NCBI GenBank assembly: GCA_015075745.1 | Contig: JABTTW010000002.1 | Location: forward strand, 124,001 to 188,000 | From: Planctomycetia bacterium | GTDB lineage: Bacteria; Planctomycetota; Phycisphaerae; UBA1845; UTPLA1 | Direction: 5' to 3' | Length of the DNA: 64,000 nucleotides | Shown here: positions 35,298 through 44,190 of the stretch, piece by piece | How the letters are laid out: the number at the start of each line of letters is the position of its first letter | How positions within the stretch are numbered: the first letter of the stretch is position 1 | Program-made: the position numbers and the translations under genes | The notes under the pieces: generated by a model | What the model was told of the DNA's origin: nothing | Database searches by the model: none | The model's input: the letters and a program-made list of their open reading frames with translations, nothing else

Positions 35298-36449
35298 ATG
35301 ACAGCCGGTTTTCTTCGACGACTCGTCCTCGCATTCATTTTTTCATCAAGTTTCGTCGCCCACGCAGGCGCGTTCGATCGGCCGCCCGCCGAGGGAAAGC
35401 TGCCCGTGGAGCTTCGAACGCGCGCGCAGCAGTCCGTTGATCGTGCGCTCGCGTTCCTGCGCAGCTCGCAGGGCAAGGATGGCGGTTGGACCGAGCAGTT
35501 TGGGCCCGCGGTGACCGCCATCATCGCTCAGGCCTTTGCCGCCGACCGCGACCACGGGCCAGATCACGCAGTCGTCAAGCGGGCAATCGAAAACATTCGC
35601 AGATTCGAGCAGGAAGACGGAGGCATCTACGAGCGCAAACAGAACCTGGCGAACTATCAGACCTCGGTCGTCCTCAGCTTTCTCGCTACCCTGCCGGGCG
35701 AGGAGCAAAAGTCCCGCATCGCCCGTGCACAGGCCTTTCTGACGAAGTTACAGTTCGATGAGGGCGAGAAGATCGAGAAGTCCGGCACCTGGTACGGCGG
35801 CGCCGGATACAACGAGACCAAGCGGCCCGACCTTTCCAACACTCAGATGATGCTTCAGGCGCTGCACGACAGCGGCCTGTCCAAGGGCGATCCTGTGTAC
35901 CAGCGTGCCCTGGTCTTCATTTCGCGCTGCCAGATGAATTCATCAACCAACGATCAGCCGTTCTCAAAGGAGTACAGCGACGGCGGATTCATCTATACGG
36001 CCGCTGACGGTGGCGAGTCGAAGGCCGTCGAAAACCCGGGGGAGGTCAAGACATCGCTCCGATCCTACGGCTCCATGACCTACGCCGGGTTCAAGAGCAT
36101 GTTGTATTGTGGACTGTCCAAAGAGGACCCGCGCGTCAAAGCTGCCTACGACTGGATTCGCCGGCACTACACGCTCGATTCGAACCCCGGCATGCCCGGC
36201 AAAGTCTCCAAACAGGGCCTCTACTACTACTACCATGTCTTCGCGAGGGCGCTTTCGGCCTACGGCGAGCCGGTCGTGATTGATTCGAAGAATGAATCGC
36301 ACAACTGGCGCGTGGATGTCGTCAAGAAGCTCATCTCCCTCCAACGGCCCGACGGTAGCTGGGTGAATGAAGCCGATCGCTGGCTCGAGGGCGACGCCAA
36401 CTATATTACGGGCCTGACCGTCCTGACCCTTCAAAACGCCATGGAATAA
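35298..36449 (+). CDS. Secreted prenyltransferase/squalene-oxidase-repeat protein
   Basis: 383 residues from ATG 35298 with GGAG nine bases upstream. Signal peptide LVLAFIFSSSFVAHAGA. The mature protein has repeated alpha/alpha-toroid modules of the terpene-cyclase/prenyltransferase type: RALAFLRSSQGKDGGWTEQF, ENIRRFEQEDGGIYERKQ and KKLISLQRPDGSWVNEADRW, each with the QxxDGGW/QxPDGSW signature. No DxDD cyclase or zinc site is obvious, so an enzymatic role is doubtful; such secreted toroids are common in planctomycetes. Monocistronic. Confidence 0.82.
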   Translation: MTAGFLRRLVLAFIFSSSFVAHAGAFDRPPAEGKLPVELRTRAQQSVDRALAFLRSSQGKDGGWTEQFGPAVTAIIAQAFAADRDHGPDHAVVKRAIENIRRFEQEDGGIYERKQNLANYQTSVVLSFLATLPGEEQKSRIARAQAFLTKLQFDEGEKIEKSGTWYGGAGYNETKRPDLSNTQMMLQALHDSGLSKGDPVYQRALVFISRCQMNSSTNDQPFSKEYSDGGFIYTAADGGESKAVENPGEVKTSLRSYGSMTYAGFKSMLYCGLSKEDPRVKAAYDWIRRHYTLDSNPGMPGKVSKQGLYYYYHVFARALSAYGEPVVIDSKNESHNWRVDVVKKLISLQRPDGSWVNEADRWLEGDANYITGLTVLTLQNAME

Positions 36450-36618
36450 AACTGCGGCCGCGCCTGTTCATACCGGAAGTAACGGGATAAGCCCGGCAGA
36501 TCTCCGGACCTCACATCCTTGAGTGCTTGACCGGCCGCACTGTTGGGTGCACGCTGTTGGCGTGTTCTTCCTTGGTTGTTCGGTGCCGCTCGTTCGCGGG
36601 TAGTGGGAGGAGTATTGC

Positions 36619-37728
36619 ATGGTCGAGGTTGAGTTGATGGGCAGACGGGCCCGATCAGTCATTCGTCGCATTCGTTGCACAGTGACTCAGCGGGCAGTCC
36701 TGATGCTGTTGCCATGTTTGACCGTGCTCGGACAGGCGTCGGCGCAGGTAACTGATCCTGAGAAGCTTTACGACTACTATCCGCCCATCGAACCCTTTCG
36801 CACCGGGCACTTGAAGGTCGATGACACCCACGAGATCTATTACGAATTAAGCGGAAACCCGCTTGGCCATCCGGCCATGGTGCTCCACGGCGGGCCCGGC
36901 GGCGGAAGCTATCCGACCCTTCGCCAATATCACGACCCCAAGAAATACCAGATTATCCTCTTCGACCAGCGCGGCTGCGGTAAGAGCAAGCCGCTCCACA
37001 GCCTTGAGGGGAATACCACGCCGAATCTCGTCGAAGACATGGAAAAGCTCCGCGCGGAGCTGAAGATCGAAAAGATGCAGGTCGTCGGCGGCTCGTGGGG
37101 CTCCACCCTGGCACTTGCCTACGCGGAAAAGTACCCGTCGCGCGTCGACTCACTCGTACTGCGCGGTCTCTTTCTCGGCACAAAGGCGGAGATCGACCAC
37201 TTCTATCATGGTGGCGTAGGTGAGTATTTCCCGGAAGTGTACGCCAGACTTCAGGCCGTCATTCCCAAGCCGAAGGAATTGAATTACCCGCAGCAGCTAT
37301 TGAGCCTGCTCAAATCGGACGACGTAGAGACGAGAAAACTCGCTGCCCGCGCATGGTCCGCCTACGAAACCAAGGTGGGTGCGCTGCTCACGACCGATGA
37401 AGAAGTCGAATCCATCCTTAAGCAATTCGATACATATGCGTTCGCCCTGATCGAAAACCACTACATGGCCAACGACTGCTTTCTCGAGGAGGGCGAGCTC
37501 CTGAAGAACGCCTCAAGACTCTCCGGCATTCCCTGTGTCATCTGCCACGGTCGTTACGATGTGATCTGCACGCCGAGGGCAGCCTATCAGTTGCACAAAG
37601 CACTGTCGGACTCGGTATTGGTGATTGTCGAGGCGGCCGGACACAGCGGCAGCGCCCCGCTCATGAGGTCGGCCATCATTGCGGCGATCAGATCGCTTGA
37701 GCCGCGCGTACTGGGGTCCAAGAGTTAG
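36619..37728 (+). CDS. Exported proline iminopeptidase-like alpha/beta hydrolase
   Basis: 369 residues. ATG 36619 follows GGAGGAG. An N-terminal hydrophobic segment (AVLMLLPCLTVLGQASAQ) suggests export, unlike cytoplasmic Pip. The S33-family fold is clear: oxyanion turn MVLHGGPGGGSYP, LFDQRGCGKSKP, nucleophile Ser in VVGGSWGSTLALAYAEKYP, acid Asp in ICHGRYDVICTP and His in EAAGHSGS. The ENHYMANDCF and WSAYE cap pieces match proline iminopeptidases, which remove N-terminal proline. Monocistronic. Confidence 0.88.
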   Translation: MVEVELMGRRARSVIRRIRCTVTQRAVLMLLPCLTVLGQASAQVTDPEKLYDYYPPIEPFRTGHLKVDDTHEIYYELSGNPLGHPAMVLHGGPGGGSYPTLRQYHDPKKYQIILFDQRGCGKSKPLHSLEGNTTPNLVEDMEKLRAELKIEKMQVVGGSWGSTLALAYAEKYPSRVDSLVLRGLFLGTKAEIDHFYHGGVGEYFPEVYARLQAVIPKPKELNYPQQLLSLLKSDDVETRKLAARAWSAYETKVGALLTTDEEVESILKQFDTYAFALIENHYMANDCFLEEGELLKNASRLSGIPCVICHGRYDVICTPRAAYQLHKALSDSVLVIVEAAGHSGSAPLMRSAIIAAIRSLEPRVLGSKS

Positions 37729-37761
37729 GGCGACACGGACCATCCGCCCTCATCGTGCTGC

Positions 37762-39096
37762 ATGCAAACGAGCAAAGATCAAGGCACCGGGACCGACGAA
37801 ACGGCGCAGTCGCCGTTCTCGCCACAGCGAAGCGATCGCCGGGTCATGCGCACCCTGTGGATCGTGGTCACCTGTGGCATGTTTGTCATGCTCGTGGGCA
37901 CGGCGTGGTTTGCGGGGGCGACCTATTGGGACAAGCTCGAGACTGACAGGGCCCTCAAGCTGTCGAAGTTGGAGCGCGAGGCCGAACGGAAGGAGCGCGT
38001 TCGGCTGGAGCAGATGGTCAGTGATACCCGGGACGACGCCAACAACTCTGAGGACCTGGCAAAGTTTGCCCTGGGGATCATCTCGGCGAAGGACGGCGCC
38101 GCGCCCGTCGATCGCGATCTGCGTCTCAGCGACATGCTGGCCCGCGCCGCGGCCCGGCTGGATGAGGGCGCGTTCACGAACCGTCCGGAGTTGGAGATGC
38201 GCCTTCGCCGCCTTGTCGGAGAAGCCTTCGAGTCACTGACGCTCTACAGTGATGCCGAGCCGCATTTTCGCATTGTCCTGGAAATGACCAAGTCCCTCAG
38301 GGGTGAACGCAACCCCGCGATGATCGAAAGCGAATGGGCGCTTGCCAGAGTATTGAAAAAGCTCGGAAAGTCCGAGGAGGGCGACGCCCTGGCCGCCGAA
38401 GCGCAGACTCTTTACGACGAGTGCATGAGTCAAGTGCCCTGGGGTCGCGTGCCGCGGCTGTACGGCATGGCCCAGCGGCAGGTGGAGGCGGGCTTGTATC
38501 TCGCGGCCGCGGGGCAGATTCGCTATGCAATCGCCGTGCTGGATCGCCAGTATGGCCCCGATCACCCGCTGATTTTTCAGGCGATGATCCGCAAGGCCGG
38601 CATTTTGAGTGAGGGGGAACAACTTGTCGCGGCCGAGGCGGATTACCGGCAGGCGATCGACCAGCTGCGCCAGCGACTTCCTCCGACACACCCACATATC
38701 GCCGATGCCCTGAGCGGTTACGCGAAGATGCTCACGAGAACCGTGCGAACGGATGAGGCGGAGGCCGTGGCCCGCGAGTGCTTGAGCATCCGCGAGGCAT
38801 CCTTGCCCGAAGGTGATTGGCGCAGAGCCAGCGCCAAGTGTCTGGTAGGCGAGGCCCTTCTTGCTCAGAGGAAATTCGAACAAGCGGAGCCATTGTTGTT
38901 AGAGGGCCTGAAGGAACTCGACAGTCAAGACGATACACCGAGTGCCCGACTGGAGGATGTGCGAAACAGTCTGGTCTCTCTCTACGAGGCCTGGGAAAAG
39001 CCGGATAAGGCTGATGCTTTTCGATCGAAGCGTAGAGCGAAACCGACGACTTCCGCCCCAGGAATCGAACGCCGGCCTGGTAAGGCCATTGAGTGA
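37762..39096 (+). CDS. Membrane-anchored tetratricopeptide-repeat protein
   Basis: 444 residues. A cytoplasmic N-terminus of about 28 residues, one membrane helix (TLWIVVTCGMFVMLVGTAWF), a coiled-coil stretch rich in Arg/Glu, then six or so TPR units (LYSDAEPHFRIVLEMTKSL, EAGLYLAAAGQIRYAIAVLD, RKFEQAEPLLLEGLKEL). The layout equals the C-terminal half of planctomycete Ser/Thr kinases with TPR tails, but the kinase domain is absent. Likely a scaffold on the periplasmic side. Convergent with the GT-C gene. Confidence 0.75.
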   Translation: MQTSKDQGTGTDETAQSPFSPQRSDRRVMRTLWIVVTCGMFVMLVGTAWFAGATYWDKLETDRALKLSKLEREAERKERVRLEQMVSDTRDDANNSEDLAKFALGIISAKDGAAPVDRDLRLSDMLARAAARLDEGAFTNRPELEMRLRRLVGEAFESLTLYSDAEPHFRIVLEMTKSLRGERNPAMIESEWALARVLKKLGKSEEGDALAAEAQTLYDECMSQVPWGRVPRLYGMAQRQVEAGLYLAAAGQIRYAIAVLDRQYGPDHPLIFQAMIRKAGILSEGEQLVAAEADYRQAIDQLRQRLPPTHPHIADALSGYAKMLTRTVRTDEAEAVARECLSIREASLPEGDWRRASAKCLVGEALLAQRKFEQAEPLLLEGLKELDSQDDTPSARLEDVRNSLVSLYEAWEKPDKADAFRSKRRAKPTTSAPGIERRPGKAIE

Positions 39097-39111
39097 CACG
39101 ACTCGCGAGCC

Positions 39112-40674
39112 TCAATCCCCGCGCATACGCCAAAGTTCCGCTCTAATCCGTTCGCTCGGGTGTTGATATCGCGGATCGATCCGATCCTTCATCGCCGCAT
39201 CCGGGTCCGGCAGGTACGCCTTGTCCCACTCTAATTGATATCTCGCGGTGAGTTCCTCATCGAGTCTCTGCCAATTCGCGTCATCGCTGAAGCCGGCCGT
39301 CCGAATCACCAGCAATCGCTCGGGCGGCTTCGTCGCGAGCCGCGCTATCGTGGATTGCGGCGTAGCCGGCACGTCAGCATCAGCTTTGCCGGGATCACCC
39401 CCGTGTTCTCTCCACACGTCCGGCCGAATAAGCGTCGCATCGCCTCGCCGCTCGATGGCATGAAGCGCGAAATAGTATCTCGCGGACGGGTGGGTCATCA
39501 CCCAGTCGTCCGGCGAAGTCGGACTGCGGGGGTTCTTCGCCGATTCTTCAATGACCAATTTGAAGGGGTCCAGCCATCGCAGGCTCGACCAGTTCATCTC
39601 GCGCGTCAGGTTCACGGCGCAGCCGCCCCACGCAAGGGCAAGCGCGATCGTCGCGGTGCGCCGTAGCGATCCCAGCCGTGACTTCGCGCCATCCTTCGAT
39701 TCGCCAACCAGCAGTGCCGCCGCGAGCACGCAGGCCGGGCCGCTGAATGTCATCACATACTTGTCGATCATCGTCCGCGACAGGACGCCCGCGACGAAGC
39801 AACCTCCGACGACCAGCAGCAGCGACGCCACGATTCGCCGACCCGCCACCATCAAGGCTGCGAAACACACGCCGAAGATCGCCATCGGCGCCCAGACCCA
39901 CCATGCTCCTGGCGATGCGAGATTTCCGGCGGACAGCGCCATGAGCGTGCGACCGGCGGTGCGTGCGCAGCCCTGCCATCCGTCGCCCAGTTGCGGGAAC
40001 GCCGTCAACTGATGCCAGAACGGCGGCATCCACGGTGCGTACAGCAAGGCGGCCGCAAGAATCCCCGGAATCCAGATTCGCGCATCGCGCTTCTCGCGCA
40101 CACCGGCGATCCAGCACAGCCCGACGACCACCGGTCCGAAGTAGTTGGCATAGCAGACCGCCGCAGCCGCGACGGCCCAGCCGACGGCCGACCAGATCGT
40201 AGGCGTGGCGGACTTGGCGATTCTCGCGGTCAGCCACAGCAGGATCGCCACCGCGCAGAACATCGCGCTGTACCATCGACCGGCGAATCCGAAGAAGAGA
40301 TGCGCGGGGTGGATCGCCGCGATGACGAGCGTGGCCCGCGCGACGCGTTCACCATGCCAAAAGGCCGCAGCTTCTCTAAGAAATAAAAGGCCCACGAGGA
40401 ACAGTGCGATCGACAGGCTGCGAAGCCCGACCGGCCCGACCCCGAAGACGCGCACCCACGAGTTCTGCAACAGGTAATAAAGCGGCGGGTCCGGCTCGAC
40501 ACCGTGCCAGAGTGCCGACACCATGTCACCCGCGGGCAGGACGTACCGCCGGCAACTGAAGGCCTCATCGTCAAAGACGGTGAAGTGCCCGGCCGCCCAG
40601 AACATCCACACGCCCACGGCGCCGAGGAGAATCAGATGATGTCGGCTTCGCTGCACAGTCGGCGATGATATCAC
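39112..40674 (-). CDS. GT-C-fold membrane glycosyltransferase (PMT/ArnT-like)
   Basis: 520 residues with about ten membrane helices. First loop motif FDDEAFSCRRYVLPAGDM and the following EPDPPLYYLLQNSWVRVFG match the DE and PPLYY signatures of dolichyl/polyprenyl-phosphate sugar transferases of the GT39/GT83 type. A soluble C-terminal domain begins near residue 380. Start GTG 40674 overlaps the stop of the L,D-transpeptidase gene by four bases, so both are probably cotranscribed. Substrate unknown; a cell-envelope glycan is plausible from the neighbour. Confidence 0.75.
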   Translation of the reverse strand: MISSPTVQRSRHHLILLGAVGVWMFWAAGHFTVFDDEAFSCRRYVLPAGDMVSALWHGVEPDPPLYYLLQNSWVRVFGVGPVGLRSLSIALFLVGLLFLREAAAFWHGERVARATLVIAAIHPAHLFFGFAGRWYSAMFCAVAILLWLTARIAKSATPTIWSAVGWAVAAAAVCYANYFGPVVVGLCWIAGVREKRDARIWIPGILAAALLYAPWMPPFWHQLTAFPQLGDGWQGCARTAGRTLMALSAGNLASPGAWWVWAPMAIFGVCFAALMVAGRRIVASLLLVVGGCFVAGVLSRTMIDKYVMTFSGPACVLAAALLVGESKDGAKSRLGSLRRTATIALALAWGGCAVNLTREMNWSSLRWLDPFKLVIEESAKNPRSPTSPDDWVMTHPSARYYFALHAIERRGDATLIRPDVWREHGGDPGKADADVPATPQSTIARLATKPPERLLVIRTAGFSDDANWQRLDEELTARYQLEWDKAYLPDPDAAMKDRIDPRYQHPSERIRAELWRMRGD

Positions 40675-41603
40675 GGCCGCGTGGCATACGAGACGGCCTC
40701 GTCAATAAACTCAACCGGCGTGCCCACCCGCACCATCCGGGACAGCCGAACCGCGTCCCAGTTCGCCAGCCGAAAACACCCGTGCGAGCCCGTCTTGCCG
40801 ATCATCGCCGGTTCCGGCGTGCCGTGAATCCCGTATCCCGGCAGCGAAAGCCCGATCCACGCCAGCCCGACGGGGTTACGCGGGCCGGGGGGGATGCGCA
40901 GCTTCTTCTTCACGTCCTTCACCTCCGGCCACATCTTCGGGTCGAAGAGATAGTCCGGGTTCTTGCTCACCGTGACGACTCGCGCCTTGCCGCTGGGGCG
41001 CTTGGCCTTGTCCTTGGCGATCGAGCAGTGAAACAGGCCGATCACCTTCGACGACCGGTCGAGCACTTGAATCGTCTTGGCGGCGAGGTCCACCCGCAGC
41101 TTCGCGGCGCGCGGCGGCGACTGCGGCGACCAGACGCTGGGGAGCACGACCTGATCGCCCGCCTTCAGCGCATTGAGATTCACCCGCGGATTGAGCCGGG
41201 CCAACAGCGGCTGCGTGCAGTGCCCGCGCTCGCCGAGCAGATCGACCAGCGATCGGTAACCGAGTCGTGAGCGCTTCGCCTTGTCCTGCCACTTCACCGG
41301 CGGCGGCTGCACCATCTTCACATCGGCGGCGGTGATCTTGTACGCGATCGTCGGCGCGGTCTTGCTGATTCCCAGGGCCGTGGCGGTCTCGTCGTCCTGC
41401 TTGCCGGTGACTTTCAGGCCGCGCGCCGTTTGAAACGTCCGAATGGCAACCTCCAGCTTTCGGCCCGCCTGGCCATCAATGATCCCCGCCGAATAGCCCG
41501 CGCGGTCCAGGGCCGCCTGCCACGCGACCGTCTCGGTGGGGGGCGCACCGACCCCGCCGGCCCAAAGGCTCACCGTCGAAATCAGGACTAGTCCGGTCGG
41601 CAT
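40671..41603 (-). CDS. L,D-transpeptidase with peptidoglycan-binding domain
   Basis: 310 residues, exported (signal VLISTVSLWAGGVGA). Residues 25-80 form a PG_binding_1 domain (ALDRAGYSAGIIDGQAGRKL). A LysM-like segment is near 125-155 (LARLNPRVNLNALKAGDQVV). The C-terminal YkuD catalytic domain (167-310) has H260 in GIHGTPEPAMIG and H274/C276 in SHGCFRLANWD. It forms 3-3 peptide cross-links or attaches proteins to peptidoglycan, evidence that this planctomycete keeps a peptidoglycan-type wall, in line with murA at 59.6 kb. AAGGAG precedes the ATG by four bases. Confidence 0.92.
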   Translation of the reverse strand: MPTGLVLISTVSLWAGGVGAPPTETVAWQAALDRAGYSAGIIDGQAGRKLEVAIRTFQTARGLKVTGKQDDETATALGISKTAPTIAYKITAADVKMVQPPPVKWQDKAKRSRLGYRSLVDLLGERGHCTQPLLARLNPRVNLNALKAGDQVVLPSVWSPQSPPRAAKLRVDLAAKTIQVLDRSSKVIGLFHCSIAKDKAKRPSGKARVVTVSKNPDYLFDPKMWPEVKDVKKKLRIPPGPRNPVGLAWIGLSLPGYGIHGTPEPAMIGKTGSHGCFRLANWDAVRLSRMVRVGTPVEFIDEAVSYATRP

Positions 41604-41687
41604 GCCGCTCCTTCCATTTCAGGCGATCGCCCCCGGCCGCCATGAGATTCATCGGCACACCGGCCACGGCCTGTATAATCCCCTGCG

Positions 41688-42461
41688 ATGAGCGACCTCG
41701 GATTGAACGTAACCATCCTCGGGTCCGGCACTTCCCACGGGGTGCCGATGATCGCCTGCGACTGCGCCGTCTGCATCTCCACCGACCCGCGAGACAAGCG
41801 CACCCGGCCGAGCATCCTCATCCGCTATGACTCGACGAGCCTCCTCGTCGATACCTCGCCGGAACTGCGCCTCCAATGTCTGGCCAACGACATTCGCCGG
41901 GCCGACGCCGTGCTCTATACCCATCATCACATTGACCACGTTGCCGGGCTCGACGATCTTCGCCGCTTCAACTGGGTGCAGGATCAGGCGTTGCCCTGCT
42001 ACGGTCAGGCCGAGACGCTCGAACGCCTGCGCAATATGTTCCCCTATGTCTTCGAGCAGGACGCGGACTACCCCTCGGCCAAGCCGCGCCTTGCCCTGCA
42101 CGAGATCAACGGGCCCTTCGAGATCGGCGGGCGCACCATCACGCCGATCCCGCTGCTGCATGGGACCCTGCCGGTGCTGGGCTTTCGCGTCGGGAACTTT
42201 GCGTATTGCACCGACGTCGGCAAGATTCCCGAATCGTCGTGGCCGCTATTGGAGGGGCTCGACGTGCTGGTGCTCGACGCCCTGCGCAAACGGCCGCATC
42301 CAACGCACTTCAATCTGGACCAGGCGGTGGAGCACGCCCAGCGGATCGGCGCGAAGCGGACGTTCTTTACGCACATCGCCCACGAGCTTCCGCACGCGGA
42401 GACGAACCGGGAGCTGCCGGCCGGCATGGCCCTGGCCCACGACGGCTTGGTGATCGAGTAG
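41688..42461 (+). CDS. Metallo-beta-lactamase-fold hydrolase (PhnP-like)
   Basis: 257 residues, cytoplasmic. MBL core: TILGSGTSHGVP with CDCAVC (a cysteine cluster typical of the PhnP/RNase Z-like branch), metal site THHHIDHVAGLDD (79-84 HHHIDH), and LLHGTLPVLGFR, YCTDVGKIP and FFTHIAHELPH with further His/Asp ligands. PhnP acts on cyclic phosphodiesters; substrate here is not known. A TATAAT at 41674-41679 lies so close to the ATG that transcription could start at or within a few bases of it. Confidence 0.88.
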   Translation: MSDLGLNVTILGSGTSHGVPMIACDCAVCISTDPRDKRTRPSILIRYDSTSLLVDTSPELRLQCLANDIRRADAVLYTHHHIDHVAGLDDLRRFNWVQDQALPCYGQAETLERLRNMFPYVFEQDADYPSAKPRLALHEINGPFEIGGRTITPIPLLHGTLPVLGFRVGNFAYCTDVGKIPESSWPLLEGLDVLVLDALRKRPHPTHFNLDQAVEHAQRIGAKRTFFTHIAHELPHAETNRELPAGMALAHDGLVIE

Positions 42462-42544
42462 GGGTTTTTACCGCGATTCCTAATCTTAATCCTGCTCCTA
42501 ATCCTAATCTTCCATTTTTCTCGCATGCGCCCCGCGCTCTCGCC

Positions 42545-42570
42545 GCTCGTGCGTGAATCCTTTCTCGCAC
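42545..42570 (-). repeat. Dispersed repeat C, partial copy
   Basis: 26 bases matching the end of repeat C (GCTCGTGCGTGAATCC...CTCGCAC), inverted relative to the copy at 42764-42854 and in the same orientation as 24981-25070. With the neighbour it forms an inverted pair about 310 bases apart. Confidence 0.65.
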
Positions 42571-42627
42571 TCCTCCGGCGACACGGAATCGAGTTCGACG
42601 AGAATGAAGTCTTCCGGTGATCGTCGT

Positions 42628-42643
42628 CCGCCCTACCGGGCGG
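42628..42643. repeat. Short hairpin repeat D, copy 1
   Basis: CCGCCC-TAC-CGGGCGG type palindrome; recurs with one change at 42713-42728. Confidence 0.6.
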
Positions 42644-42685
42644 TGGGGAAAAAAAGAAGGGGGTGGTGGTTGGGCTCGTTGACCC

Positions 42686-42699
42686 GTGGCTAAAGCCAC
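42686..42699. repeat. Short hairpin GTGGCT-AA-AGCCAC
   Basis: Perfect 6-base arms with a two-base loop, between the two copies of repeat D and followed by TTGCTACC. It looks like another member of a small hairpin repeat family. Confidence 0.5.
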
Positions 42700-42712
42700 T
42701 TGCTACCATCGT

Positions 42713-42728
42713 GCGCCCTACCGGGCGG
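42713..42728. repeat. Short hairpin repeat D, copy 2
   Basis: GCGCCCTACCGGGCGG, nearly identical to 42628-42643, 85 bases downstream. Confidence 0.6.
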
Positions 42729-42763
42729 AAGGCGAGTTACATCTCTTGAGTTTTGGTCTGTGC

Positions 42764-42854
42764 GCCCTTGGCGCGGGAAGACGGTCGACGGAAGACAAAG
42801 GCATGGGAAGGGATTCCCATCGGGAGGCGTGCGAGAAGGGATTCACGCACGAGC
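42764..42854 (+). repeat. Dispersed repeat C, copy 2
   Basis: About 90 bases matching the reverse complement of 24981-25070: GGCGCGGGAAGACGG, GCATGGGAAGGGATTCCCAT, GTGCGAGAAGGGATTCACGC. The whole of 42462-42907 is non-coding and made largely of these short repeats plus a run of CCTAAT-like units at 42479-42512. Confidence 0.75.
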
Positions 42855-42907
42855 GAGGGCAATCTCGTGGGCTTCCCCACATTAAGTGGACACGTGGCTA
42901 AGAGAAC

Positions 42908-43620
42908 TCATGCCGCGGCCTCGTAGTCGGCCGGGCACCGGTAGCCCAGGCTCGAGTGCAGCCGCTGGCGATTGTAAAACACCTCGATCCATTCAAAGAT
43001 GGCCTTTCGGGCCTCGTCCCGGGTCGCATAGCGCGCGGGGTGGACCAGTTCACCCTTGAGCGTCGCATAGAAGCTCTCCATCACCGCATTGTCGTAGACC
43101 TCGCCTTTTCGGCTCATGCTGCAGATCATCCCGTGTGCCGTGAGCATCCGCTGAAAATCGCTGCTGGCGTACTGGCTGCCGCGATCTGAATGATGCATCA
43201 ATCCCTTCGGCGGGTTCCGCTGTGCAACGGCCATCTGCAGAGCGTCGATCACCAGATCGCGGGTCATCCGTTCATTCATGGACCACCCCACGATCCGCCG
43301 CGAGTACAGATCCAGAGTCGTGGCCAGGTACAACCAGCCTTCTCCCGTGGGGATATAGGTCATGTCACTGACCCACACCTGGTTCGGGGCGCTGCGAACG
43401 AAGTTGCGGGCCAGCAGGTTCTCGGCCACCGGCAGGGAATGCAACGAATCCGTGGTCGCCGTGGTTTTACGCCGTCGGCGCGCACAGAGCCCGTCTTCCC
43501 GCATGATCTTGGCCACCGTGTTCACACTGCAACGCACACCCTGAGCCGCCAGGGCCGCGTGAACCCGCGGGCTGCCATAGGTCTGCCGGCTGGCCGCGTA
43601 GGCCTCGTGGATCGCCGGCC
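42908..43620 (-). pseudogene. IS3-family transposase OrfB, 5' truncated
   Basis: Integrase-type DDE transposase fragment beginning in the HTH_21 region (AIHEAYAASRQTYGSPRVHA) and continuing intact to the end. Catalytic residues present: D in NQVWVSDMTYIPT, D in HHSDRGSQYAS, E in NAVMESFYATLKGELVHP; end YNRQRLHSSLGYRCPADY. Normal OrfB is about 45 residues longer at the N-terminus and is preceded by orfA; both are missing. The frame runs on to 43645, but that part is the antisense of the adjoining IS630 gene. No intact right end of an IS is visible, so the element is dead. Confidence 0.8.
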
Positions 43621-43622
43621 GA

Positions 43623-43919
43623 AAGATTCGGCTGATCTGCGACAACGGAAGATTTCACCATACCCAGGCCGTCTACGAATGGCTGGCGGCCCACGCCGAC
43701 CAGATCACCATCTACTGGCTGCCGCCGTACTGCCCGAGCCTCAATCTCATCGAACGGTTGTGGGGACATCTGAAACGGACGGTCATCGCCAATATCCTGT
43801 TTGCAACCGTCGATGATCTCATAGATGCGTTCCGCCTCGGCATCGCCCGTGTCAATGGCCACCGCGACAAAATGGGATTCATGTACGATCATGACGAAGT
43901 TTACAAAAAGGCAGCGTAA
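43623..43919 (+). pseudogene. IS630-family transposase, 3' fragment
   Basis: Open frame without a start. It reads KIRLICDNGRFHHTQAVYEW, then LPPYCPSLNLIERLWGHLKR and ends YDHDEVYKKAA. These are the second catalytic Asp (CDN) and the Glu (LIERLW) of IS630/Tc1-type transposases. The first two-thirds, with the first Asp, is missing at the junction with the IS3 remnant near 43620. The following 43920-44190 holds nothing I can support. Confidence 0.78.
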
Positions 43920-44190
43920 AGGATTCTGCGTTTCTACTTAGGAGGCGAAGCCTATCCCAGCTCCATGGTTGGCGAAGACCTCCTTGCGGACGCAACCGTG
44001 GAAACTTCACGCGCCGGTCCGCCCGGCGCCGCGCCGGGACCCGTATCGACTTGGCAGGGCATTACACACACGTCGCGTCCGTCTAACTCAACTTTGGCGG
44101 TCGGCCTGAATCACGTCGGCGTCGTGCCGGACGACCATACTTGGCCCTCGTCCTTTAGCAGGTTCATTCCGCCCCCCCTGCCTCACTTTC

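Noticed and set aside
43621..43645. N-terminal residues of the IS3 open frame (MSQISRIFR) as a true start
   Set aside because: These bases are antisense to the IS630 transposase fragment; IS3 homology begins only after them.
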